From Paenibacillus sp. JNUCC-31 (GTDB lineage: Bacteria; Bacillota; Bacilli; Paenibacillales; Paenibacillaceae): 64,000 nucleotides of DNA. The DNA lies in NCBI RefSeq assembly GCF_014844075.1, contig NZ_CP062165.1:5146001-5210000 (forward strand), read 5' to 3'. Under the pieces are notes generated by a model, which made no database searches, was not told the origin of the DNA, and worked only from the letters and a program-made list of their open reading frames with translations. Positions 9,295-17,447 of this stretch are shown in pieces. Both the position numbers and the translations under genes were made by a program. Each line of letters opens with the position of its first letter. The stretch's first letter is position 1.

Positions 9295-9323
9295 TTTACA
9301 TTTAAACATGAACCGGGTATAAT
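9295..9323 (+). promoter_or_regulatory. Promoter of tRNA-Leu
   Basis: TTTACA (9295-9300), a 17-bp spacer and TATAAT (9318-9323), a near-consensus sigma-A promoter 28 bp before the tRNA 5' end. Confidence 0.85.
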
Positions 9324-9351
9324 CAATTCTGTTGCCGATTATTTACGACAT

Positions 9352-9434
9352 GCGGTCGTGGTGGAATGGCAGACACGCTATCTTGAGGGGGTAGTGGGCG
9401 TATGCCCGTGGAGGTTCGAGTCCTCTCGACCGCA
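9352..9434 (+). tRNA. tRNA-Leu (anticodon GAG)
   Basis: 83-nt class II tRNA. Acceptor arms GCGGTCG / CGACCGC pair fully. The anticodon arm CTATC-TTGAGGG-GGTAG has the anticodon GAG at loop positions 3-5, reading CUC/CUU. A variable arm GTGGGCGTATGCCC-type stem and the T arm GGAGG-TTCGAGT-CCTCT follow. The 3' CCA is not encoded. Confidence 0.95.
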
Positions 9435-9451
9435 TCATAAGAACGATGAAG

Positions 9452-9486
9452 AAGAAGCTTCCCATACGGGGAGCTTCTTTTTTTGG
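9452..9486 (+). terminator. Terminator of tRNA-Leu
   Basis: AAGAAGCTTCCC - ATAC - GGGGAGCTTCTT hairpin followed by a T-run, starting 17 bp after the tRNA. Confidence 0.88.
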
Positions 9487-9578
9487 CTTTTTACAGTATA
9501 AATGGTTCAGACAAAAAAGGTCATCCGTTTACCCCGTTTGCAGGTTCATTCTGTCTGCAGGGTCCGGATGGCCTTAAC

Positions 9579-10070
9579 TTATTTAAGCAATTCTTTGATG
9601 TCTGCTTCAATTTTATCAGGTGTTGTTTTGGGGGCATACCGTTTCAGAACACGTCCATTCTGATCCACAAGAAATTTGGTAAAGTTCCATTTGATGGATT
9701 TGGAGCCAAGTACGCCCGGTGCTTCTTTGGTAAGATGCTGAAATAGAGGATGAGCGCTTGAACCGTTCACATCGATTTTCTCAAACATCGGGAAGCTGAC
9801 ACCATAGTTCATCTGACAGAACTCGGCAATATCATCCGAAGAGCCTTTTTCCTGTGCAAACTGGTTGCTTGGAAATCCGAGAACTTCAAATGGGGAATCT
9901 TTGAATTTGTCCTGAAGTTCTTGCAGCCCTTTAAATTGGGGCGTGAGACCGCATTGACTTGCTGTGTTCACGATAAGCAGTACTTTGTCACGATAGTTGG
10001 ACATTTCAACTTCCTGACCGCGAAGGGTGTTTACTTTGTAGTCGTAGACTGATATGAGAATCGCCTCCAT
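9579..10070 (-). CDS. Glutathione peroxidase-family thiol peroxidase
   Basis: 163-residue peroxidase of the GPx/BsaA family, which in Bacillota usually uses thioredoxin or bacillithiol rather than glutathione to reduce peroxides. Motifs: LLIVNTASQCGLTPQF with the peroxidatic Cys (about residue 39), GFPSNQFAQEKGSSDDIAEFCQMNYGVSFPMFEKIDVNG (Gln of the catalytic tetrad plus resolving-Cys helix), and IKWNFTKFLVDQNGRV with Trp-Asn. The start is uncertain: the ATG at 10070 overlaps a GGAGG that would better serve a non-standard codon (ATT or ATA) a few residues later. Confidence 0.92.
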   Translation of the reverse strand: MEAILISVYDYKVNTLRGQEVEMSNYRDKVLLIVNTASQCGLTPQFKGLQELQDKFKDSPFEVLGFPSNQFAQEKGSSDDIAEFCQMNYGVSFPMFEKIDVNGSSAHPLFQHLTKEAPGVLGSKSIKWNFTKFLVDQNGRVLKRYAPKTTPDKIEADIKELLK

Positions 10071-10361
10071 TTCATATTCTTCTTATCTCCTATTATATTG
10101 ATGACAATTAAATATTGCAAAATTTAAATTTATTTTAGCACAATGTAAGCCTTTCGTGTATGAACAGTGAATGATTAGCTATGTGAATTTCGCTAAAGGG
10201 AGAATTAGAGAGCTTTGACGAGATGGGTAGAGAATGGATATGTTGTAAGCGTTATTATTGAAGTGAAATGGCAAAAATCCACCGATTCGGTGATCTGCAC
10301 AGACTTTACACCGGTAGGGCATGGGTGTATGATTCATATCGTAATTCCAATTAAATTAAAT
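10071..10361. other. Intergenic region upstream of the riboswitch
   Basis: About 290 bp without a credible ORF. It contains a short palindrome CACCGATTCGGTG near 10278 and a cre-like sequence near 10243-10257 that misses one consensus base. No function assigned. Confidence 0.4.
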
Positions 10362-10390
10362 TTTACATGAAAAACGAAACAAACGATAAT
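10362..10390 (+). promoter_or_regulatory. Promoter of the riboswitch transcript
   Basis: TTTACA (10362-10367), 17-bp spacer, GATAAT (10385-10390). Transcription would start near 10397, just before the riboswitch aptamer. Confidence 0.65.
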
Positions 10391-10411
10391 ATCGCTCTGA
10401 TTATGTTCACA

Positions 10412-10600
10412 AAGGAACGATGTTTTAATCGCTGAGTTTCCATTCATTCATGGGTGGGAAACGGGGGAACCAACAGGATGAACTGTCCAGGACAGTAGGC
10501 ATCCATGGGGTGAATTTTCCGGTGACAGCCGGAAATAGGGCGACTCTCGCGTCCGAATCCGTCAGCTAACCTCGTAAGCGTTAAAGGGAGAGGCAACAAG
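10412..10600 (+). ncRNA. ydaO/yuaA-type riboswitch (c-di-AMP)
   Basis: The leader matches the ydaO aptamer by its conserved blocks in order: AATCGCTGAG, GAAACGGGGGAACCAA, GGGGTGAAT, CCGGTGACAGCCGG-type stem, and the 3' block TCTCGCGTCCGAATCCGTC-AGCTAACCTCGTAAGCG. The 5' ATCGCT and 3' GTAAGCG-region can close the outer stem. In this family c-di-AMP binding turns transcription off. A rho-independent terminator follows 40 bp later as expression platform, then a small gene at 10713. Boundaries are approximate. Confidence 0.9.
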
Positions 10601-10640
10601 CCGTACGCTGGTTCATAGTGTCTTTTTGCTGTGGATTAAT

Positions 10641-10684
10641 GAAGAAGCGTCCGGGAGGCCTTGGTCCCCCACGCTTCTTTTTTG
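10641..10684 (+). terminator. Riboswitch expression-platform terminator
   Basis: GAAGAAGCGT (10641-10650) pairs with ACGCTTCTT (10671-10679) and is followed by a T-run to 10683. It lies between the ydaO aptamer and the regulated gene, so it is most likely the ligand-dependent terminator. Confidence 0.85.
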
Positions 10685-10712
10685 TTGTCTTTTCACGCCA
10701 AGGGAGGAACGA

Positions 10713-11111
10713 ATGATGGATAAAGAGATGATCTTAGTGACTGCTCCAAATGAAGCAGGACGTAAATTTATCAAATTGCTGATGTACAAAAAAATGCCGT
10801 TTGCCGTTCTGACCAACAGTGCAGGTGAAGAGCGCAGGCTCCGGAGAATCGGTGTGGAGCATGTCATTCGCATGAACACGGCTGCAGCTCAGAAATGGTT
10901 TTTGCCGCAAGGCAGTGTCGGCAATGTTTTTATTTTTGAAAATAGCCTAAACCTGACCTGTCGATATTTGCAAATCTGCCGCTCATGGACATCCAAGTCC
11001 TTGTGTGTCATTACAGAACAGAGCCATCCGAAAGGGATCTATCGGGGGATGGGAGCTGACCGGATTGTGTACTCTTTAAATGGGGAAGTGGGGTTCCTGC
11101 TTAATGGGTAG
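10713..11111 (+). CDS. Small Rossmann-like protein under c-di-AMP riboswitch control
   Basis: 132-residue protein that I do not recognise beyond a possible nucleotide-binding-like fold. The N-terminus MILVTAPNEAGRKFIKLLMYKKMPFAVLTN reads as beta-strand, loop, helix, beta-strand, resembling a TrkA-N/KtrA NAD-binding start but without a GxGxxG loop. Then RRLRRIGVEHVIRMNT and, near the C-terminus, YRGMGADRIVYSLNGEVGFLL. No membrane segment or signal peptide. ATG-ATG at 10713/10716 with AGGGAGGA upstream; the longer frame from 10626 would run through the terminator and is rejected. Since ydaO riboswitches often control potassium uptake or osmotic and cell-wall genes, a role there is possible but only by context. 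Confidence 0.75.
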   Translation: MMDKEMILVTAPNEAGRKFIKLLMYKKMPFAVLTNSAGEERRLRRIGVEHVIRMNTAAAQKWFLPQGSVGNVFIFENSLNLTCRYLQICRSWTSKSLCVITEQSHPKGIYRGMGADRIVYSLNGEVGFLLNG

Positions 11112-11200
11112 TGTTTAGTTGTTGTTCCTGTTCCATACCTGTGATTGATCCGGTGTCAGCTGCCTGTTATAATTGAAATCATAAATAAACGGAATCTTGA

Positions 11201-11234
11201 GGAGACTCATGCATGATGGTGGGTCTTCTTTTTT
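11201..11234 (+). terminator. Terminator after the riboswitch-controlled gene
   Basis: AGACTCA / TGGGTCT stem (one G-U pair) with a CTTCTTTTTT tail, 90 bp after the 11111 stop. Confidence 0.65.
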
Positions 11235-11288
11235 ATGGTTTGGGAAATGGGGATAAGAATTTCCTGTGGCTAACGAGGAGGAATAGGC

Positions 11289-11978
11289 GTGCCGGAAGTA
11301 CGTGGGATAAAATGGTTGTTCTTTGATGTGGGGGATACGCTCGTGGACGAATGGGAGCCGGTGGATGATATTATCGGTCAGTTCGTGCGTGAGGCTTGTG
11401 CGCTTGGTTATCAGGTGGAGATGCAGACGGTGCGGGAGCTATTTGCCGCCTCTTATCGAAATTATGAGCAATGGCCGATGAAATTGGCTATTCGAACCCT
11501 AATCAGTGATGAGGGGCACCGCGAACAGATCCAGGAGAAGCTGAAGTTCCGCAAAGAGCTTGAGCGCCCCTTCGCGTCAGCCAGTTCTGTTCTCCAGACG
11601 TTGTCGCAACACTATAAGATTGGCATTATTGCTAATCAAAGCCCGGGAACAGAGAGTCGGCTGGATAGCTATGGTTTGCGCAAGTATGTGGATGTGCTGG
11701 CCTGTTCGGCTGAAGAAGGAGTGTCCAAGCCTGATCCTGAACTGTATGCTGTGGCGCTGAAACAGGCAGGGTGCAAACCCAAAGAGGCGGTTATGATTGG
11801 AGATCGGATTGATAATGATATTATTCCGGCCAAGAAGCTGGGCATGCATACGATCCGAATTCTACAGGGTTATGGCAGATTTCAGCCAGAGCTTGCAGAC
11901 GAAGATCGTCCCGACTGGACGATTGAATCACTGGAGGAACTACTTCCGTTGTTGGTAACTCAGAAATCAGACAATTAA
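11289..11978 (+). CDS. HAD-superfamily hydrolase (subfamily IA)
   Basis: 229-residue phosphatase-like protein of the haloacid dehalogenase superfamily. Motif I FFDVGDTLVDEW supplies the nucleophile Asp near residue 14; motif II is IIANQSPG; motif III is the Lys of VSKPDPELY; motif IV VMIGDRIDNDIIPAKKLGM completes the site. A helical cap lies between residues 20 and 100. The start is GTG at 11289 with ACGAGGAGGAATAG just upstream. The substrate cannot be told from sequence. Confidence 0.85.
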   Translation: MPEVRGIKWLFFDVGDTLVDEWEPVDDIIGQFVREACALGYQVEMQTVRELFAASYRNYEQWPMKLAIRTLISDEGHREQIQEKLKFRKELERPFASASSVLQTLSQHYKIGIIANQSPGTESRLDSYGLRKYVDVLACSAEEGVSKPDPELYAVALKQAGCKPKEAVMIGDRIDNDIIPAKKLGMHTIRILQGYGRFQPELADEDRPDWTIESLEELLPLLVTQKSDN

Positions 11979-12058
11979 CCTATAGCGTTATATGAGATCT
12001 AATCGATATGGATATAGATATGGATTAGGATTAGGATCAAGTTGCACCAACACCATAC

Positions 12059-12109
12059 AAAAGGCTGATCGACTCAAGAGATATGTTACTTGAGAGGATC
12101 AGCCTTTTT
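12059..12109. terminator. Bidirectional terminator between HAD gene and mntH
   Basis: AAAAGGCTGATC (12059-12070) pairs with GATCAGCCTTTT (12097-12108), with an inner CTCAAG/CTTGAG stem. Runs of A and T on the two sides serve both converging genes. Confidence 0.9.
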
Positions 12110-12142
12110 GAGTTATGAAAAATATTGCTAGTTGCCGCTTAC

Positions 12143-13492
12143 CTAGAATAACAGAATGGTCTGGATGATCAGATACACATTCAGGATAACGATAACTCCG
12201 GCAATGATCCAGGAGATGATTTTGAGCCATAACTTATTGGCAAATGCCCCCATGCTTTTTTTGTCACTCGTAAACATCACCAGCGGGATGACGGCAAAGG
12301 GCAGCTGCAGCGACAGTACAACCTGACTCAGAATGAGCAGTTCCTCTGTTCCGTGCTCTCCGGCAATGGCTGTAACGATTACAGCCGGGATGATGGCGAT
12401 TAGGCGTGTGACCAGACGACGAAGCCAGGCCGGAATACGAATGTTCAGGAATCCTTCCATTACAATCTGCCCGGACAGCGTTCCGGTGAGTGTTGAGTTC
12501 TGGCCTGAAGCCAGCAGCGCTACACCGAACAGGATGCTTGCAATGGTGGTACCCAGCAGAGGTGTCAACAGATGGTAGGCATCTGTAATTTCCGCAACCT
12601 GGGTCATGCCTGCACTATGGAACACGGCAGCTGATACAATCAGGATGGCTGCATTGATGAACAGGGCCAGCGTTAAAGCGATGGTTGAATCCATGGTGGA
12701 GTACCGAATCGCTTCTTTTTTACCCTGGGGTGTCTGTTCAATCTGACGGGTCTGCACGATGGAAGAATGCAGATACAGGTTATGGGGCATGACAGTTGCA
12801 CCGATAATTCCGATAGCGATGTAGAGCATGGCTGGATTTTGCAAAATCTCGGCACTGGGTACAAAACCATGCATGACGCCGCCCATATCCGGTTTAGCGA
12901 GAAACAGGTCAATACCGAAGCAGAGGGCGATGGTAGCCATCAGCACAATGACGAGGGATTCCAATGCGCGGAAACCTTTATTTTGCAACAGAAGAATGAC
13001 CAGTACATCAACTGCGGTAATAATAACGCCATATAACATGGGAATGTTAAAGAGCAGCTTAAGCGCGATCGCTGAACCAATGACCTCCGCAAGATCGGTG
13101 GCTGCAATCGCAAGCTCACACAAAATCCATAACATCATGACGACAGGCATACTGAACCGTTCACGACAGGCTTGAGCCAGATCTCTACCCGTAACAATTC
13201 CGAGTTTACCAGCGAGTGACTGCAGCACAACTGCCATCAGGTTCGAGATCAAAATAACGGATAATAAGGTATACCCAAACTGTGAACCACCCGCAATATC
13301 GGTTGCCCAGTTTCCGGGGTCCATATAACCTACGGCAACCAGGTAACCTGGACCAACAAAGGCAAGGAATTTTTTCCACCATGCAGCATTCTGAGGCACC
13401 TTCATGGAGTTATGGGCTTCCCCCAGAGAAGGGGCCATACCCGCAGCCAATGGCTCATTTGAAGGAGTCTTGAAGAGATTTCTTTTACTCAT
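12143..13492 (-). CDS. mntH: Nramp-family divalent metal (Mn2+) transporter MntH
   Basis: 449-residue membrane protein, about 11 transmembrane helices, proton-coupled importer of Mn2+ and related ions. The TM1 metal site [20 protein letters not shown] (Asp and Asn of DPGN) is intact near residues 47-66, and the TM6 [15 protein letters not shown] signature is at residues about 234-248. The N-terminal 30 residues are polar and cytosolic. ATG at 13492 is preceded by GGGTGA. A manganese-dependent MntR operator would be expected upstream, but I could not identify one with confidence. Confidence 0.94.
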   Translation of the reverse strand: MSKRNLFKTPSNEPLAAGMAPSLGEAHNSMKVPQNAAWWKKFLAFVGPGYLVAVGYMDPGNWATDIAGGSQFGYTLLSVILISNLMAVVLQSLAGKLGIVTGRDLAQACRERFSMPVVMMLWILCELAIAATDLAEVIGSAIALKLLFNIPMLYGVIITAVDVLVILLLQNKGFRALESLVIVLMATIALCFGIDLFLAKPDMGGVMHGFVPSAEILQNPAMLYIAIGIIGATVMPHNLYLHSSIVQTRQIEQTPQGKKEAIRYSTMDSTIALTLALFINAAILIVSAAVFHSAGMTQVAEITDAYHLLTPLLGTTIASILFGVALLASGQNSTLTGTLSGQIVMEGFLNIRIPAWLRRLVTRLIAIIPAVIVTAIAGEHGTEELLILSQVVLSLQLPFAVIPLVMFTSDKKSMGAFANKLWLKIISWIIAGVIVILNVYLIIQTILLF

Positions 13493-13883
13493 AATATAAT
13501 CACCCGACTTTGAAGTATTGATATTCTATATGAAGAGGAAACATTGTGTCTCCTTAGATTAAATTTGAAAATTGAAACCCAAATCAAAAGCGTTAATAAA
13601 CTGCTTTCGATATATCCAAACGTTTATGTCGATACATACATTGTACTACTTCAATTATTTTTGTCTAGTGCAACTTTTGTGTATAGGGACAAAATATGGC
13701 GAGGAGTGAATTGTGCCTTAGTATATTACCCAAGCTTGGATAAATTACCTATGATGTCTCACATGCATGAAAATGATAAAGATGTAAAAGCTGAATAAGG
13801 GCTCCAGTACGTTTCAAAATAAGCCAGAAGTTTAAATTGAATAGTAGGCAGTAAAAAAATCGAAGGTAAAGGAGAGATTTTTA
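13493..13883. other. Divergent intergenic region mntH / ohr
   Basis: About 390 AT-rich bases holding the promoters of mntH (minus) and ohr (plus). An 84-codon open frame at 13544-13798 lacks a ribosome binding site and protein-like composition and is not called. I see no clear OhrR or MntR operator. Confidence 0.45.
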
Positions 13884-14303
13884 ATGGAAGCTTTATATAC
13901 AGCAACAGCGACAGTTAAAGGTGGACGTACAGGTTCAGTGGCTTCTTCGGATGGTGTGCTCAAACATGATTTGAAAATGCCTAAAGAGCTGGGTGGTTCC
14001 GGTGGTGAAGGGACAAACCCCGAGCAGCTTTTTGCCGCTGGATATGGAGCATGTTATGAAAGTGCACTTGCCAATGTCGCCCGTAAAGCAGGTGTGAAGC
14101 TGGAGAATGTGGTCGTTACAAGTAACGTATCCATCGGCAAAGATCCTGCGGATGACGGTTTCCAACTGTCGGTTCGTCTGGACGTGAGCATGCCTGGCGT
14201 GGATCACAGCCAAGCTGAAGATCTGGCGCGCAAGGCACATGATTTCTGTCCGTACTCCAAAGCAACACGCGGTAATATTGATGTGGTACTTAATGTAGTC
14301 TAA
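13884..14303 (+). CDS. ohr: Organic hydroperoxide resistance protein Ohr (OsmC family)
   Basis: 139-residue thiol peroxidase that reduces organic hydroperoxides. It has both catalytic cysteines in their Ohr-specific settings: GYGACYESALANVARKAG (about residue 58) and the C-terminal DFCPYSKATRGNIDV (about residue 124). LGGSGGEGTNPEQLFAAGY is the typical Ohr motif. It dimerises in the family. AAAGGAGAGATTTTTA precedes the ATG. Single gene with its own terminator. Confidence 0.95.
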   Translation: MEALYTATATVKGGRTGSVASSDGVLKHDLKMPKELGGSGGEGTNPEQLFAAGYGACYESALANVARKAGVKLENVVVTSNVSIGKDPADDGFQLSVRLDVSMPGVDHSQAEDLARKAHDFCPYSKATRGNIDVVLNVV

Positions 14304-14374
14304 GCCGTGACTCGATGGAGTAACGGGGAACATATTGAAGCAGAGTATCCTTGGATACCTGATGTTCAAGCACA

Positions 14375-14410
14375 AGACCCTGCTGGTATTCGGCAGGGTT
14401 TTGTATTTTA
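14375..14410 (+). terminator. Terminator after ohr
   Basis: ACCCTGC / GCAGGGT stem with a TTTTGTATTTT tail, about 75 bp after the stop. Confidence 0.85.
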
Positions 14411-14511
14411 AAATACAGTTTGTGATGCAGGAAATTGCATGTTGAACAGCGTACTATTTTACATAATCTACTCTTGCTTGATGTCATACATTCGAAGAAG
14501 GGGGAAGGATA

Positions 14512-14757
14512 ATGAGTATTGAAGAGATGATCGAGCGGCGATTTGTATGTACAAAATGCAGGGGGACGGGCTGTAACATTAAGGAAGTATCCATGTCAGG
14601 GGCAGGTCTTAGCAAGATGTTTGATATTCAGCACAATCATTATCTCTTCGTCGCCTGTTCTTCTTGTGGGTATGTTGAAGTGTTCGATCCAGACGTGCTA
14701 AAGGGTAAAAAACAGGGGCAGGTGGGTACCATTCTTGATATTCTGTTTGGTGGATAA
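14512..14757 (+). CDS. Zn-ribbon nucleic-acid-binding-type small protein
   Basis: 81-residue protein matching the small zinc-ribbon family annotated as predicted nucleic-acid-binding proteins (COG3478-like; recalled family, not searched). The knuckles CTKCRGTGC (residues about 13-21) and CSSCGYVEVFD (about 57-67) would bind one zinc; the tail VGTILDILFGG is typical. ATG at 14512 follows AAGGGGGAAGGATA. Function of the family is unknown. Confidence 0.75.
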   Translation: MSIEEMIERRFVCTKCRGTGCNIKEVSMSGAGLSKMFDIQHNHYLFVACSSCGYVEVFDPDVLKGKKQGQVGTILDILFGG

Positions 14758-14861
14758 AGGTGTGTGAGTTGACATCGAACTAAAATTTCTTTAATATGAC
14801 TTAGTACTGAGAAGTGTCAATGTCAATGCATGAACCAAATTTGAATTAACAGGTGATATCC

Positions 14862-15140
14862 ATGTCTTATAGACCAAGTATTGCAAAATTGCAAGTAGCC
14901 AGCAAAAACGAAAAAGACGGATTGTATGAATTTACCATGAAATTGGTAGATGGCACACAATGCCGTGTATTCTATTCCAAATCCCCAGAATGGAAAATGA
15001 CTGCAATTAGCCGTCTGCAGAAAACGCCTTGTCCAGTATGCCGCAAAGATTTCATTTGCAAATGCATGGACCAGTGGGCAAATGACTTGCATCAACAAAT
15101 GATCGATGACCAATGGATGGAAAAGGCAATTGCTGAGTAA
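14862..15140 (+). CDS. Conserved-looking small protein with CPxC/CxC cluster
   Basis: 92-residue cytosolic protein, not recognised. It starts MSYRPSIAKLQVASKNEKDGLYEF and carries a CPVCRKDFICKC cluster at about residues 57-68, suggesting a bound metal. The C-terminal QWANDLHQQMIDDQWMEKAI is amphipathic helix. ATG at 14862 has AGGTGATAT upstream; a longer in-frame start at 14853 is less likely. It lies 105 bp after the Zn-ribbon gene and has its own terminator. Confidence 0.7.
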   Translation: MSYRPSIAKLQVASKNEKDGLYEFTMKLVDGTQCRVFYSKSPEWKMTAISRLQKTPCPVCRKDFICKCMDQWANDLHQQMIDDQWMEKAIAE

Positions 15141-15156
15141 TTGCTAAGACAGATAC

Positions 15157-15187
15157 GAGCGTGGGCACAGAGCCTGCGCTCTTTTTC
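15157..15187 (+). terminator. Intrinsic terminator
   Basis: GAGCGTGGGC - ACAGA - GCCTGCGCTC followed by TTTTTC, 17 bp after the preceding stop. Confidence 0.85.
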
Positions 15188-15285
15188 TATTTTCCGTTAC
15201 ACTTAAATAAAATGTGAAAAAAAACGGCCGGGATGACTCAAAACGGGTAAGTTACTCTAATAGCACACGTGAGGAGGCCACGATT

Positions 15286-15708
15286 ATGACAGTGAATCAA
15301 ACGGATCAGCATCAAGGACACCCGATTGTGCTTGTAGATGGAGTCTGTCATTTCTGCCAAGGATTAACGAAGTGGATTATCAAGCGTGATCCCGAGGGGA
15401 CATATCATTTTGCATCACTCCAATCGGATGTAGCGAAAAAATTGCTTGAGAAGGGCAATCTGTCCACAGACAGCATGGATACATTTGTACTCATTGTGGA
15501 CGGAAAATATTACACACGTTCAACTGCAGCGCTGAGACTTGCCAAAGGGCTCAAATTCCCTTATCCATTATTGTACGGGTTGATTATTGTACCGAAATTT
15601 ATTCGGAACGCCATCTATAACATGGTAGCTCGCAACCGGTATCGCTGGTTCGGTAAAGATGAAGCATGCATGTTGCCTACACCCGAAATAAAGGATCGAT
15701 TTCTTTAA
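15286..15708 (+). CDS. Thiol-disulfide oxidoreductase, DCC family (DUF393)
   Basis: 140-residue protein of the DCC family (YuxK-like), named for the DxxCxxC motif seen here as LVDGVCHFCQGLTKWIIKRD near residues 16-35. SLQSDVAKKLL and YTRSTAALRLAKGL segments follow, typical of the family; thioredoxin-like fold expected. The start ATG at 15286 is preceded by GAGGAGG; the in-frame extension from 15214 is not supported. Electron partner unknown. Confidence 0.85.
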   Translation: MTVNQTDQHQGHPIVLVDGVCHFCQGLTKWIIKRDPEGTYHFASLQSDVAKKLLEKGNLSTDSMDTFVLIVDGKYYTRSTAALRLAKGLKFPYPLLYGLIIVPKFIRNAIYNMVARNRYRWFGKDEACMLPTPEIKDRFL

Positions 15709-15808
15709 AAAAGCTGACATGAGACATATTGTATCATTACTTGTTGATTAATAACGGAAATAATTGGGTAATGACTACGGATAAACTGTATATTGGGAGG
15801 CAAATCAT

Positions 15809-16672
15809 TTGAAGAAGTGGACTACATTATTTATTGGGGCATTATTAGCAGTAAGCATGACAGCTTGTGGTAGCGATGCGGATAACAGTACGGCAACACC
15901 CCCAGCTGGCAACGAAACGTCTAACGAGGGCAATACAACAGCGGAGCAGGAGACAAAGATCCCTACATTGGACGAGTTGATTGAGAAAACGAATGCTGCG
16001 ACCAAAGACATGAAAAGCTTCACGACTGAAGCCAATATTGATCAAAATTTGAAACTGGCGGCTGGCGAACAGTCCCAGGATCAACAGGTGAAAACATCGC
16101 TGAAGATGGATATCATTAAAGATCCGATGATGATCTATCAGGAGATGAAAATGGAAATGTCCGGACAGGAAGCGCAAAATGTGAAGCAGTACATCACTTC
16201 GGATAACATCTATTCGCAGGTGGGAGAGCAATGGGTCAAAATTCCCGACGAACAAACGAAACCACTGATTGAGCAGATGAAGGCAAGCATGAATCCGGAA
16301 GGTGAGCTGGAGCAATTCAAAAAGATTGCCGAAGACACCAAGATTACGGAAGAGGGAGACAACTACGTCATTAACGCTGACGTATCCGGTGATAACGTGA
16401 AGGAACTGGCCAAAGCGGTCATGGAGCAAAACGGATCGGATCCTCAAACTCAAGCGATGCTTGATCAAATGAATATTACCAGCATGAAAATGAAATATAT
16501 GATTAACAAAGAAACCTACCTGCCTGCAAATACGGATGTCAACATGGTCATGGAGATGGAGCAGGAGGGACAGAAAATTTCGATGGACATGAAAATGATC
16601 AGCACGTTCTCCAACCATAACGGCGTGGAAGAGATCAAGATCCCGCAAGAAGCATTGGATAGTGCGAAATAA
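15809..16672 (+). CDS. Lipoprotein of LppX/DUF6612-like fold
   Basis: 287-residue secreted lipoprotein. The signal peptide MKKWTTLFIGALLAVSMTAC ends in a lipobox cysteine at residue 20, followed by a Ser/Thr/Asn-rich linker to about residue 50. The mature domain (TLDELIEKTNAATKDMKSFTTEANIDQ onward, with repeated MKM-rich strands and NKETYLPANTDVNMVMEME) reads like the DUF6612/LppX-type lipid- or peptide-binding beta sheet. The start is TTG at 15809 with GGGAGG upstream. Ligand unknown. Confidence 0.78.
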   Translation: MKKWTTLFIGALLAVSMTACGSDADNSTATPPAGNETSNEGNTTAEQETKIPTLDELIEKTNAATKDMKSFTTEANIDQNLKLAAGEQSQDQQVKTSLKMDIIKDPMMIYQEMKMEMSGQEAQNVKQYITSDNIYSQVGEQWVKIPDEQTKPLIEQMKASMNPEGELEQFKKIAEDTKITEEGDNYVINADVSGDNVKELAKAVMEQNGSDPQTQAMLDQMNITSMKMKYMINKETYLPANTDVNMVMEMEQEGQKISMDMKMISTFSNHNGVEEIKIPQEALDSAK

Positions 16673-16756
16673 GAATCCATCAGCTGTAAGCGAATGTTTA
16701 TTCTCTGATGAGAATATACTCCTATCCAGTAATAGGATGATATATCGTTTGAAAGG

Positions 16757-16822
16757 CACCTTTGATCCATTTGTGTGAACAGACACGTTCCACGAATGAA
16801 TCAGGGGTGTTTTCTTTTTTTT
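16757..16822 (+). terminator. Terminator after the lipoprotein gene
   Basis: CACCTTTGAT / ATCAGGGGTG stem (two G-U pairs) with a long T-rich tail (TTTTCTTTTTTTTT). Confidence 0.7.
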
Positions 16823-16932
16823 TGCTTGCATCCTGGTCGAGTTCAAGGTGGTATAGTATAGTCATGTAAGCGATTGAATTTAGAGTTGATGGGAAGTTGA
16901 AGGAAGTCTATTTAAGGGTGGAGGTCGAAGAA

Positions 16933-17316
16933 ATGATTGAATATGCACATATACACCACGTGAGTCTGGCTGTACGTGATCTGGAGGTTGCGAAGAAATT
17001 TTATTCCGGTTTGCTCCGTATGAAGGAGATTGAACGTCCGCCTTTCAACTCCACAGGCACATGGTATGCGATTGGAAGTCAGCAGCTTCATCTGTTGCAG
17101 CATCCGGAGGGACACACGCTTCGTAATGCCGGGATTGATACAACGGATGGACATTTTGCGATCTGGGTGACCAGTTATAAGGAGACATTGGCCTGGCTGG
17201 AAGAGCAGGAGATTGAATATGAAGCGAGACCGGATAGCGTTGCCGGGTTCTCACAGATTTTTGTGCTTGATCCTGACCGCAATATTATTGAGTTCGATGC
17301 GCCTTATCATTCTTGA
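16933..17316 (+). CDS. VOC-family (glyoxalase/bleomycin-resistance fold) protein
   Basis: 127-residue vicinal-oxygen-chelate protein. HIHHVSLAVRDLEVAKKFYSGLLRMKEIERP opens the first beta-alpha-beta-beta-beta unit; DGHFAIWVTSYKETLAWLEEQEIEYEARP and IFVLDPDRNIIEFDAPY close the second. His (residue 7 region) and Glu of IIEF are likely metal ligands. GGAGG precedes the ATG at 16933; the longer frame from 16897 lacks a site. Substrate unknown. Confidence 0.85.
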   Translation: MIEYAHIHHVSLAVRDLEVAKKFYSGLLRMKEIERPPFNSTGTWYAIGSQQLHLLQHPEGHTLRNAGIDTTDGHFAIWVTSYKETLAWLEEQEIEYEARPDSVAGFSQIFVLDPDRNIIEFDAPYHS

Positions 17317-17341
17317 TTGTATTTGCGTTTGAATAAATGCC

Positions 17342-17370
17342 TTGCTCCCCCAGAAATTGTATGCTATATT
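17342..17370 (+). promoter_or_regulatory. Candidate promoter of the Tad pilus operon
   Basis: TTGCTC (17342-17347), 17-bp spacer, TATATT (17365-17370). It lies after the VOC stop and upstream of a hairpin plus T-run, so a transcript starting near 17377 would carry the hairpin as a leader. Confidence 0.55.
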
Positions 17371-17391
17371 ATCCATACATTCATAGCACGT

Positions 17392-17447
17392 GACGGAAGC
17401 ACCGTCCATATACTGCATATTTTGCGGTTATTGGACGGTGCTTTTTT
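17392..17447 (+). terminator. Terminator hairpin in the Tad operon leader, with competing hairpin
   Basis: AAGCACCGTCC (17397-17407) pairs perfectly with GGACGGTGCTT (17433-17443), followed by six Ts to 17447; the inner ACTGC/GCGGT can extend it. GACGG (17392-17396) can instead pair with CCGTC (17402-17406), which would sequester the 5' arm. The hairpin may simply end the VOC gene or may be an attenuator for the genes starting at 17476. Confidence 0.7.

Noticed and set aside
10243..10257. cre-like catabolite repression site upstream of the riboswitch
   Set aside because: TTGTAAGCGTTATTA misses the conserved C near the right end and no carbon-related gene follows.
13544..13798. 84-codon open frame between mntH and ohr
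   Set aside because: No ribosome binding site and non-protein-like composition; it covers the expected promoter region.
15845..16846. 333-codon antisense frame opposite the lipoprotein gene
   Set aside because: His/Phe/Leu-rich shadow; the plus strand has a lipobox signal peptide and a ribosome binding site.
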